Below are positions 53,101-60,803 of a DNA stretch of 64,000 nucleotides, one piece after another; within the stretch, counting starts at the first letter, position 1; every line of letters starts with the position of its first letter. The DNA is taken from NCBI GenBank assembly GCA_964423835.1, contig CAYRGJ010000003.1, positions 1-64,000 on the forward strand. The letters are read 5' to 3'. A model generated the notes under the pieces. The model was not told where the DNA came from. It saw only the letters and a program-made list of their open reading frames with translations, and did no database searches. The DNA comes from JAFGCL01 sp964423835 (GTDB lineage: Bacteria > Chloroflexota > Dehalococcoidia > UBA2247 > RBG-13-53-26). Made by a program: the position numbers and the translations under genes.

Positions 53101-53796
53101 CTACGACCGGGCCCGGGCCGGCGGCCGTGCCGCCGGGTTCCCCGACAGATGCGCCTGCGACGCCCTGGCCCTTGAGGTCAGCGGCGGCGCATCCGGCGGC
53201 TGTGCGGCCGCCGCTCCCAGAACGCGCGCCGGCGGGGCCACAACAGGCAACGCCTGGGCCGCTGACACTACCGCCCGTGGCGCCGGCACCGCTGAGGGGC
53301 TCTCGGCCCGCCTTCTGGCCATGAATATGATGACGATCAGGGCCACCACCAGGCCCACTTCCCAGAGGCCCGTCCAGGGGTTGCGGCTGAAGCCGGAGAG
53401 CGCCCTGGGGGCCCAGGTCTGGATTGACTGAATATGAAGCCAGGTCACACCGAAGATCCTCTCGCCATCCCAGCAGAGCCAGGCCCACAGCCCTGACAGG
53501 AACATGGGCGGCAGGAGCCTCTTCCAGCCCCGGGCCTCCAGCGCCCCTATGAACCAGATGGCGAACACGGCCACAATCTGCACATCGATGTAGGCCACGT
53601 TATGCCATGGCCACCAGTTGTTGTCCCAGGGCCACAGGCGGCTGCCGTAGACGGAGTGATAGGTGGTCATCGAATCCAGAACGTAGTGGGAGAAGAAACC
53701 GCCCGCGATCACGGCCACCCACCGCATCCAGCGAGGTTTGCGCTCGACCAACTGGTATATCCCGGCTCCGACGACGATGTGCGTGCCCGCCAGCAT
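53101..53796 (-). CDS. membrane protein, possible YdjM-like membrane hydrolase
   Basis: 231 residues. The start MLAGTHIVVGAGIYQLVERK, then FFSHYVLDSMTTYHSVYG, resembles the His-bearing N-terminus of the YdjM/DUF457 membrane-bound metal hydrolase group (H near the start, SHxxLD). Two or three more spans follow, one WVGLVVALIVIIFMAR-like. The last ~65 residues are a low-complexity Ala/Pro/Arg tail that may be partly spurious. Function uncertain. Confidence 0.55.
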   Translation of the reverse strand: MLAGTHIVVGAGIYQLVERKPRWMRWVAVIAGGFFSHYVLDSMTTYHSVYGSRLWPWDNNWWPWHNVAYIDVQIVAVFAIWFIGALEARGWKRLLPPMFLSGLWAWLCWDGERIFGVTWLHIQSIQTWAPRALSGFSRNPWTGLWEVGLVVALIVIIFMARRRAESPSAVPAPRAVVSAAQALPVVAPPARVLGAAAAQPPDAPPLTSRARASQAHLSGNPAARPPARARS

Positions 53797-53967
53797 GGCC
53801 CTGCCTCGCGATAATCAGCCCGGGGGCCCCCGGCCCCGGTATGACCAGCATGACAGATGACGACCGGAGGGCGCATTGGTAAAACTAGCTAGGCGCTCAT
53901 CGTGGAGGATACCTAGAGCGGGAACCAGGCAGGTTCGAGTATGCCGGACTGGGCTGAAGCTAGCGGC

Positions 53968-55209
53968 TCACGTCGACTTCGAAGGCCGCGACAGGCGGAG
54001 CCCCAGCGACGCCAGCAGGCCCAGGGCCACCAGGCCTCCGGCTCCCGCCGCCAGGTAGACCCAGAGGCGGACCCGGCCGGGGGCCGGGTCTTCCCGCGGC
54101 GCTTCGGCAGCGGCGGCAGCGCCCTCAAGGTTCTCCCCGGCCACCGTGGCCCCGGACGAAGACGACTCCGGTGAAGGCGAGCCCGGCGTGGGAGCGGCTT
54201 CGGCATCGGCATCGGCCGGAGGCGTCACCGGGGCAGGATCAGCTTCGGCCGGAGGCGTCACCGGGGCAGGATCAGCTTCGGCCGGCGGCGTAACCGGGGT
54301 AGCATCGGCATCAGCCTCGGCTGGAGGCGTCACCGGGTCGGGATCAGCCTCGGCCGGCGGCGTCACCGCCGGCTGCTCTGGCGACTCGTTGGCCGGCGGG
54401 TCCCACTCCACGAAGATCCCCCTGGCCTCCAGCTCCGGCACATAAGTCTCCAGGGACCTGGCGTCCAGCGGATTCCCCCGCAGGTCCACCCCGCTTCCGA
54501 TCCCGATGGTAGGATCGTTCACCAGCGGCCCGATGTCGCTGATCTGATTACCGGCCAGGAGGACGGTGTCCGCCCCGGAGCCGGCCAGGCCCGAGAGGTC
54601 GCTTATCCTGTTGTAGCTGAGGTCCAGAATATCGGCCGCGTTCGGGACCGGCCCGATATCGCTGATCCGGTTGTGGTCCAGCCAGAACCAGCTCAGCAGG
54701 GGAAGGCCGGACAAGGGCGAAACGTCAGTTATCTGGTTGGAGCCCAGGTTGAGCTCCGTCAGGTTGAACAGGCCCGCCAGCGGGGAGAGGTCGCTTATGC
54801 GGTTCGAGCTGAGGTCGAGGTGCCCCAGGTTCACGCAGTGCTCCAGGCCCGTGAGGTCCGATATGCCCGCGTCGGAGGCGCTCAGATCGAACAGCTCCGC
54901 CAGGTCAGACTGACGTATGGCTCCCGCGGGGATTCCCAGCGCTTCCCTCAAGGCCGCCTCCAGGCTGGCGTCGGGAATGGTGACGATGGCGCCTGGCCTG
55001 GCCACGGACGCGGGCGCCAGCGCCGAAACGGCGGGCGCCGCAGACATGGGCGCCGGCGTCGCAACGAAAGCCGGCAACAATGCCGCCAAGGCCAGAAGGA
55101 GGGGCGCCAGCACCACCGCCAGTACGACAGAGGCCAGCATCACGGCCGGGACGGCGCGCGCCACCTCCGCCGCCGGCCGGCGGCGCGGGGTTCGGATACG
55201 GCGAGGCAT
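53968..55209 (-). CDS. internalin-like leucine-rich-repeat surface protein
   Basis: 413 residues from ATG 55209 (GGAAGGAGGAG upstream). A signal or membrane segment (VMLASVVLAVVLAPLLLALA) is followed by an SLEAALREALGIPAGAI cap and about six 21-22 residue repeats such as NLGHLDLSSNRISDLSPLAG and NLTELNLGSNQITDVSPLSG. A linker built from VTPPAEADPAP repeats (33-bp DNA units) leads to the anchor APGRVRLWVYLAAGAGGLVA and a basic tail. Surface-exposed, likely binding. The anchor resembles that of the protein at 36564-39794. Confidence 0.83.
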   Translation of the reverse strand: MPRRIRTPRRRPAAEVARAVPAVMLASVVLAVVLAPLLLALAALLPAFVATPAPMSAAPAVSALAPASVARPGAIVTIPDASLEAALREALGIPAGAIRQSDLAELFDLSASDAGISDLTGLEHCVNLGHLDLSSNRISDLSPLAGLFNLTELNLGSNQITDVSPLSGLPLLSWFWLDHNRISDIGPVPNAADILDLSYNRISDLSGLAGSGADTVLLAGNQISDIGPLVNDPTIGIGSGVDLRGNPLDARSLETYVPELEARGIFVEWDPPANESPEQPAVTPPAEADPDPVTPPAEADADATPVTPPAEADPAPVTPPAEADPAPVTPPADADAEAAPTPGSPSPESSSSGATVAGENLEGAAAAAEAPREDPAPGRVRLWVYLAAGAGGLVALGLLASLGLRLSRPSKST

Positions 55210-55332
55210 CTCCGACTCCTCCTTCCGCGTCCGGGCTGCCCGGACGCCTCCAGAGTACCACCGGCCGCGGAGGACGACCATCCGGGATGCCACCTGTTTC
55301 CGCCTAGTGTTTTCCACTGGTGCCGGCCCTGA

Positions 55333-56196
55333 TCAGGCGCACACAGCGTTCTTCAGGCTCGCATCCCAGCAGTGCCAGACGTCGTCACCGAAGTGCTTGG
55401 AATCCTTGACCCGCCCGGCCTTTGTGGCGAAGGCCCACTCGATGTAGGTGGTCTGGTTCCCGCTCTTGTTGAAGATGGTGTAGGAGCGATCGAAGGGCTC
55501 GTCCTCGCTCACCACGTACGATATGAACCCGCCGTTTTCCGGGCCGCCCGGCACGACATTGGTGTACTTGATGTCGCCGGTCTCTTTGGCCGGATCCCGG
55601 TGCCAGTCGATCCTCAGGAGGTCGGTGCCCTTGGGGTACTCGGCTTTAAGCATCCAGAACCCCTCGGTGTTGGCCAGGTTCGACTCGCCGTAGTACCAGA
55701 GGTAGTCGGTGTACTCGCCCTGCTTGGTGATGTACATCTCCCAGCGGACGCCGGAGTCAATGTACTTGCCGTGCAGCTCAGCGGTGTAGGTGACCAACTG
55801 CACCGTGACGCTGTAGGTCCACACCCAGGAGTTGTCCGGCTGCTTCACCGGGACCTGCTTCAGGGACTCTGCAAAGGCCGCCACCGGGATGGCCAGCCCC
55901 AGGATCCCCGCCAGGTTCCAGAAGCCTACATTGAGGGCAGCGAAGTCGTAGTTGGAGCGGTCCCCCAGGGCATTGACCGCCAGGGAACCATCCGCCCCGC
56001 CGGCGTTCAGCGCCGTGCCCGGGCTGAAGTCAGTGAAATCCATGACGAAGGTGGACTTCGGCGGGATCTTGGGTGCATCCGCCGGCTGGTTGTTGTTGCC
56101 GTTGTCCTTGCTGTCGCCGCACCCGGCGCAGACCAGCATGAGCAGGGCCACCACCAAAAGCAGGTGAACTGCCAGGACTGGGAGCCGCTTCTTCAT
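55333..56196 (-). CDS. lipoprotein of unknown function
   Basis: 287 residues from ATG 56196 (CAGGAGGCGAG upstream). Lipoprotein signal MKKRLPVLAVHLLLVVALLM then LVCAGC, followed by an Asn-rich spacer. The body is beta-rich and Trp/Tyr-rich: FWNLAGILGLAIPVAAFAES, VTVQLVTYTAELHGKYIDSG, YTDYLWYYGESNLANTEGFW. No family recognised. Two Cys and two Trp lie in the final segment. Probably on the outer face of the membrane. Confidence 0.7.
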   Translation of the reverse strand: MKKRLPVLAVHLLLVVALLMLVCAGCGDSKDNGNNNQPADAPKIPPKSTFVMDFTDFSPGTALNAGGADGSLAVNALGDRSNYDFAALNVGFWNLAGILGLAIPVAAFAESLKQVPVKQPDNSWVWTYSVTVQLVTYTAELHGKYIDSGVRWEMYITKQGEYTDYLWYYGESNLANTEGFWMLKAEYPKGTDLLRIDWHRDPAKETGDIKYTNVVPGGPENGGFISYVVSEDEPFDRSYTIFNKSGNQTTYIEWAFATKAGRVKDSKHFGDDVWHCWDASLKNAVCA

Positions 56197-56401
56197 ACTC
56201 GCCTCCTGTTCGGCTTTTCTTTGGCCCCGATTATTACTCGTTTCCGCCGCCAAGTCTAGCGTTTTGGCACCGAGTCAAAGGCACGGACCAGGGCGCCGGG
56301 CCGCAGTTCGGGGAGAGGAGCAACGGCGCCCTTCAGGGGCGCCGGGCCGCGCAATTCGGCGACGGGGGCGACGGCACATCCGTGGCGCTCGACAGGACAG
56401 T

Positions 56402-56854
56402 TCAGGGTGAGGGATCGTTGGGGCCGGCCGGCTCCAGCCATCGGGACCTCAGCTGCCGCACAATCTGAAGGAAGTCTGAGAAACTGGTGGGCTTGCAGAT
56501 GTACTCGGTGGCTCCCAGGCGCCAGGCCTCCCGCTGGTCGTTGGGCTCCGCCGAGGAGGTGAGCACGGTGACCGGAATCAGGCAGGTGCTCTCATTGGAG
56601 CGTATCGCCTTGAGCACGTCCAGCCCGCTGACCAGGGGGAGCTTGAGGTCCAGCAGGATCAGCCTGGGCTTCTGGCTGAGGTCCCGGCCGGAGTACTGCC
56701 CGGAGCCGAAGAGCCAGTCCAGGGCCTCCCGGCCATCCCCCACCGCCACCAGCCTCTGCGCGATGGACACGCGCTGGAACGCCATCTGGGTCAAGAGCAC
56801 CTCACCCGGATCGTCTTCGACCAGCAGGACGATGCCATCGCCGCCTCCGCTCAT
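56402..56854 (-). CDS. single-domain response regulator, Rcp1-type
   Basis: 150 residues. Receiver with acidic pair GIVLLVEDDPGEVLLTQMAF, phosphoacceptor Asp in RLILLDLKLPLVSGLDVLKA, and the conserved Thr and Lys in VTVLTSSAEPNDQREAW and YICKPTSFSDF. The VEDDPGE/LLDLKLP style is typical of Rcp1-type partners of PAS- or phytochrome-bearing kinases. No output domain. Its ATG overlaps the kinase stop by 4 bases (ATGA). Confidence 0.9.
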   Translation of the reverse strand: MSGGGDGIVLLVEDDPGEVLLTQMAFQRVSIAQRLVAVGDGREALDWLFGSGQYSGRDLSQKPRLILLDLKLPLVSGLDVLKAIRSNESTCLIPVTVLTSSAEPNDQREAWRLGATEYICKPTSFSDFLQIVRQLRSRWLEPAGPNDPSP

Positions 56855-59205
56855 TTCCGGGCCGTCCCCAGGACGAAGTGGAAGCTGGCCCCCAGGTCTG
56901 GCCGGGCCTCGGCCCAGATGTGCCCGCCGTGGCGCTGGACCACCCGGCGGGCGATGGCCAGCCCGATACCAGAGCCGGCATACGCTCCGGAGGTGTGCAG
57001 ACGCTGGAAGGGCTGGAAGAGCTTGCCGGCGTACTTGTGGTCGAACCCGATGCCATTGTCGCGCACAAAGCACACCAGGTTCCCGCGCTGCCTGTTGGTC
57101 CCGAACTCGATCCTGGCATCCTGCCGGCCGCTGGTGTATTTCCAGGCGTTCTCGAGCAGGTTGTTCATCAGTATCCGCAGCAGCTGCCCGTCCCCGACCA
57201 CCCTCACCCCGGGCTGGATGACGGACTCCACACGGCGGTCCGGCTCCGCCGCCCGGAGATCCCTGATAATGGCCTCCGCAATCCGGCTGAGATCGAGTCT
57301 GTCCAGGCGCAGGTCGGCCCGGCTGATGCTGGCCAGCTTCAGCATACCGTCGATGAGCTGCGCCATGGTCTGGCTGGCGTTCCTGATGCGTTTCAGGTAG
57401 TCCCGGCCAGTGTCATCGAGCCTGTCGGCGTAATCCTGCAGCAGTATCTCGCTGAAGCCATCCATCTTCCTCAGCGGGGCCCGCAGGTCGTGCGAGACCG
57501 TGTAGCTGAAGGACTCCACCTCCCTGTTGGCCGCTTCCAGCTCGGAGGAGTACGCCCGCAGGGCTTCCTCGGTCCGGCGCAGCGACTCCTCCGCCCGGCG
57601 GCGCCCGGTGATGTCCATGTCCATCTCCAGGATGAGGGGCGAGCCGTCCATGTCCTTGAACGGAAGGTCATAGGCATCGATGATGCTCTCGCCGTCGGCC
57701 AGAACCAGCTCCCATCGATGCGGCTGCCCGGTCTTGAGGGGCCGGAAGGACTGGCAGAAATCGCAGGGCTCCGTGGCCCCCCGGCAGTACTCATAGCAGC
57801 GCCGCCCTCCGGATTCGCCGAACTTCTCCCGGAAGGCCCGGTTGCTGAAGGGCACGTGATGGTCCGGCGTCATCAGGCAGATCATGACGGGAAGCGTCTC
57901 CAGGACATCGAAGAAGCGCTGCCGCTCTCTGGCCAGCTCGGCAGTGCGCTGGCTCAGCTCCTCCTCCCCTTTCTTGCGCTGGGTAATGTCCCGGCTGACC
58001 CCGCGGAAGCCCTGCAATCGCCCCTGCCTGTCGAAGAAGGGGGTGCCGGACACCTCCAGATCGACCACCTGGCCTTCCTTGCTGAAGCAGCGAAGCTCCA
58101 TGCTGAAGCCGGCCGGGGACGCCGCCAGCGCTTCAAAGTGCTGCATCGCAATGGCCCTTTCTGGTTCCGGCATGAGATCGAAGGGGGTCTTCCCCAGCAG
58201 ATCGCCCGCTTCATAACCCCACAGCGTATTCAGCTGCGGACTGCAGTACGTATACCGCCCCCGGCTGTCCGTCTCCCAGATGAAGTCAGCCGTCGTCTCC
58301 ACCAGGGCCTTGTGCCTCTTCTGGCTCTCCTCCAGGGCGTCGCGCAGCTTCCGGCGCTCGGTGGTATCGAGGAAGCTCACCACGTGGCCCAGGGTGCCGC
58401 CCTCCGAGCTCAGCTCGCCATGCGAGAACAGCAGCGTCCGCGGCCCCTCGCTGCCATCACACTGCATCTCCGCCCTGGATGCGATTTCGCGCCCGGCTAT
58501 CGCGCCCAGTGATATGGCCTTCCCCTGGTGCCGGATGCCGCTGAAGGCCTCATCGAACCCGGCGCCGGTGATCTGCCGCCCGGCCAGGGCGTCGGCCGCG
58601 TTGCTGGCGTACTTGATGATCCCGGAGGAATCCAGCACCACGATGGCCTGGTCCGAGTGCGCCAGTATGGACTGGATAAGGGCCCCGTCGGCAATCTGGT
58701 ACTCGCGGCGCTTCTGCTCCCTCAGGTCGGTGAAGATGGCGCAGTAGGCGGCGAGGCCGCCGATCCTCATCCTGGAGAGGGACAGGTGGACCGGCACGGC
58801 GCTCCCGTCCCGCGCCAGCAGATCCACCTCGCGCCTGCCCGAGCCGTGAGCGAAGAGGCCCTCCAGCGCGGCCAGACTGTGGGGAGCGATGAACTCCCGA
58901 ATCTGCATCCCGGGGAGTCTCGGCAGGCGCTGCTGCAGCAGCCGGGAGAACGACCGGTTGCCGTACAGGATCGCGCCGTCCCGCCCCAGTGTGAGCACCC
59001 CCTCATTGACGTTCTCGATGGCCAGGCGATAGGGGGAATCGGCCCCCTCGAGGGTGAAGACCTGGTCGCCCGCGGCCGTCGACACCAGCAGGGCATCGAC
59101 CTCCCCGCTGCGGATGGCCCGTAAGGCATCGCGGGCTTCTTCCAGCTCCTGCCTGAGCCTCTCGTTTTCGCTCGACAGGCGGTTCAGATTCCGTGTACTG
59201 CTCAT
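56851..59205 (-). CDS. PAS-domain sensor histidine kinase
   Basis: 784 residues from ATG 59205; no membrane span. A short N-terminal coiled coil (LSSENERLRQELEEARDALR) precedes about four PAS units (NVNEGVLTLGRDGAILYGNR; SDQAIVVLDSSGIIKYASNA; TADFIWETDSRGRYTYCSPQ; LPVMICLMTPDHHVPFSNRA). The last contains CRGATEPCDFCQS, a Cys-rich patch. Kinase core: H-box FSYTVSHDLRAPLRKMDGFS, N-box NNLLENAWKYTSGR, FVRDNGIGFDHKYAGKLFQP. Transcribed with kaiB upstream and the Rcp1-type regulator downstream. Confidence 0.92.
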   Translation of the reverse strand: MSSTRNLNRLSSENERLRQELEEARDALRAIRSGEVDALLVSTAAGDQVFTLEGADSPYRLAIENVNEGVLTLGRDGAILYGNRSFSRLLQQRLPRLPGMQIREFIAPHSLAALEGLFAHGSGRREVDLLARDGSAVPVHLSLSRMRIGGLAAYCAIFTDLREQKRREYQIADGALIQSILAHSDQAIVVLDSSGIIKYASNAADALAGRQITGAGFDEAFSGIRHQGKAISLGAIAGREIASRAEMQCDGSEGPRTLLFSHGELSSEGGTLGHVVSFLDTTERRKLRDALEESQKRHKALVETTADFIWETDSRGRYTYCSPQLNTLWGYEAGDLLGKTPFDLMPEPERAIAMQHFEALAASPAGFSMELRCFSKEGQVVDLEVSGTPFFDRQGRLQGFRGVSRDITQRKKGEEELSQRTAELARERQRFFDVLETLPVMICLMTPDHHVPFSNRAFREKFGESGGRRCYEYCRGATEPCDFCQSFRPLKTGQPHRWELVLADGESIIDAYDLPFKDMDGSPLILEMDMDITGRRRAEESLRRTEEALRAYSSELEAANREVESFSYTVSHDLRAPLRKMDGFSEILLQDYADRLDDTGRDYLKRIRNASQTMAQLIDGMLKLASISRADLRLDRLDLSRIAEAIIRDLRAAEPDRRVESVIQPGVRVVGDGQLLRILMNNLLENAWKYTSGRQDARIEFGTNRQRGNLVCFVRDNGIGFDHKYAGKLFQPFQRLHTSGAYAGSGIGLAIARRVVQRHGGHIWAEARPDLGASFHFVLGTARK

Positions 59206-59226
59206 CAAGCGCCTTCACCAAACCCG

Positions 59227-59538
59227 CTATTTCGGCTTCAAGTCCAGGCCAAACAGAACCCGCTCTTTTTGGGAGAGGTCACCGACCAGCCGGCGCAGAG
59301 GCAGCGGCAGCTTCTTGACCAGGGTCGGCGTGGCTACGATCTGCTCGCCCTCCGCGAGCTCCGGTTGCTGGTAGATATCGATGACCTCCAGCTCGTAGTC
59401 ATCCAGGAACTCCTCGGACACGCTCCTCACATTGGCCAGCGCGGACTGGGACCTGGGGGTCATGCCCGTTATGTATAGCTTGAGGACGTATTTGCCCCTT
59501 TTGGGGGCAGCCACGGAACGGTCAAATGCCCGGGTCAC
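59227..59538 (-). CDS. kaiB: KaiB-like protein
   Basis: 103 residues from GTG 59538 (AAGAAGG upstream); an open TTG at 59607 would add 23 residues without a ribosome site. The thioredoxin-like KaiB fold is clear: KYVLKLYITGMTPRSQSALA, ELEVIDIYQQPELAEGEQIV, then ATPTLVKKLPLPLRRLVGDL. In cyanobacteria KaiB remodels KaiC; in other bacteria KaiB homologues sit with KaiC and histidine kinases, often in stress or redox contexts. No kaiC or kaiA lies in this window. Stops 21 bases before the kinase start. Confidence 0.88.
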   Translation of the reverse strand: MTRAFDRSVAAPKRGKYVLKLYITGMTPRSQSALANVRSVSEEFLDDYELEVIDIYQQPELAEGEQIVATPTLVKKLPLPLRRLVGDLSQKERVLFGLDLKPK

Positions 59539-59794
59539 GTCGGCCTTCTTGCGGTGAGCCGACCAGGGTGGCCCTTGTTCATTCGCCCTCCCCCCTGCGA
59601 CGGTCAAAGAAAGTGGCCTGATCGGCCACAGACCCAGTTGATTCTAGTCTCCCGGATGTGCTCGGCACAAGGAAACCGGGCGGAGGCAGGCCACAACGAG
59701 TATTCCGCGAAGGAGGCCGCTAAGTAAGAATACCTATATTCGATGCGCGCACACGACCGCTGGCGGACGCCGGTATTCAAGAGATGCGCGTGGA

Positions 59795-60058
59795 TCAGAA
59801 GAGCAGCGCCGGAACAGCCACTATGAGCGAGAGCGCGATCAGCAGCACCAGGAGGATAGCGCCGAAGTAGACCCAGGGCTTCCAGGAGGAGCCGGGCTGC
59901 CGGCTGACCGCTGCGGCTTGGCGCGCTTCTCCCTGGACCCGGTCCGGCGCCTCGTCAGTAAGAAATGCCTGATACAGCCGGTTGTCTGACCCGCATTCCG
60001 AGCAGGAAACAGCCCACTGGGTCCGCCGGCCGCACGCTGAACAGTACGTCCACACCAT
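59795..60058 (-). CDS. 87-aa zinc-ribbon membrane protein
   Basis: ATG 60058 follows GCAGGGGGG. The N-terminus has two CxxC knuckles (YCSACGRRT, VSCSECGSDN) that should bind one zinc; a polar linker leads to a C-terminal helix (YFGAILLVLLIALSLIVAVP). A tail-anchored zinc-ribbon protein of unknown role. Confidence 0.75.
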   Translation of the reverse strand: MVWTYCSACGRRTQWAVSCSECGSDNRLYQAFLTDEAPDRVQGEARQAAAVSRQPGSSWKPWVYFGAILLVLLIALSLIVAVPALLF

Positions 60059-60197
60059 CTGGCACCCCCCTGCCAGCCATTTGTTGACCGATGGCCAACT
60101 GACACCGGACTGCTGCGCCTTATGTCAATCAGCCTCAATCCTTAGCATAGGAACCGGTCCGGCAAAAGTCAAGTAATGGGAGGGGCATCACCCGCGA

Positions 60198-60803
60198 TCA
60201 TCCGGATGGGCCCGGATGTTGTGCAGCGCCCGGCTGAAGGTAGTAGACGGAGGGCCCGGTCCCCGCCTCGGGATTGAGGGGGCAGGCCCCTCTTCCCGAG
60301 ACCAGCCGCGATACAGCGCTCCCCGGGTCGGCCAGGTCTCCGAACAAGATGGCCCCGGACCCACAGCACAGCACGCAGAACGGCTCAAACCCATCGTCCA
60401 GGCGATGGCGGCAGAGGTTGCACTTGCGCACCCGGGAGGCCTCCTTGTCATAGACCAGGGCGCCGTAGGGACAGCCGGACAGGCACGCCTGGCAGCCGTC
60501 GCAGAGCTCCTCGTCCAGCAGCACTATCCCGTCGGGCCGGCGGCTTATGGCCCCCGCCGGGCAGGCATCCCGGCAGGGCGGCTCCTGGCAGTGCATGCAG
60601 GCCACCGGAAGGAAGTGCATGGCCACATCGGGGTACGTGCCCCGGGGCGTGTCCGGCCGGCCGCCGCCGACGGTGGCCACCCTGATCCCGGAGGCCCCCT
60701 CCATCCCGTTCTCGACCTTGCAGGCTACGGTGCAGGTGTGGCAGCCGGCGCACCGCTCCAGGTCAATGACCAGCCCGTATCTCTTGTCCTTCACCGCTAT
60801 CAC
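60198..60803 (-). CDS. 4Fe-4S ferredoxin subunit of a DMSO-reductase-family enzyme (DmsB/PsrB-like)
   Basis: 201 residues from GTG 60803, overlapping the stop of the catalytic subunit by 4 bases. Four cubane sites in family order: ERCAGCHTCTVAC, ACMHCQEPPCRDACPAG, LCDGCQACLSGCPYG, and KCNLCRHRLDDGFEPFCVLC with a further Cys. It passes electrons between the molybdenum subunit and a quinone or soluble carrier. The last cluster has CCGSG where CxxACPTG is usual, a loss of the proline. No membrane subunit follows. Confidence 0.88.
   Translation of the reverse strand: MIAVKDKRYGLVIDLERCAGCHTCTVACKVENGMEGASGIRVATVGGGRPDTPRGTYPDVAMHFLPVACMHCQEPPCRDACPAGAISRRPDGIVLLDEELCDGCQACLSGCPYGALVYDKEASRVRKCNLCRHRLDDGFEPFCVLCCGSGAILFGDLADPGSAVSRLVSGRGACPLNPEAGTGPSVYYLQPGAAQHPGPSG

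Noticed and set aside
53877..53960. tRNA-like stretch with GGTTCGAGT
   Set aside because: A T-loop-like GTTCGAG is present, but the flanking bases do not form a 5-bp T stem, and no acceptor stem or anticodon arm can be drawn. Probably coincidence.
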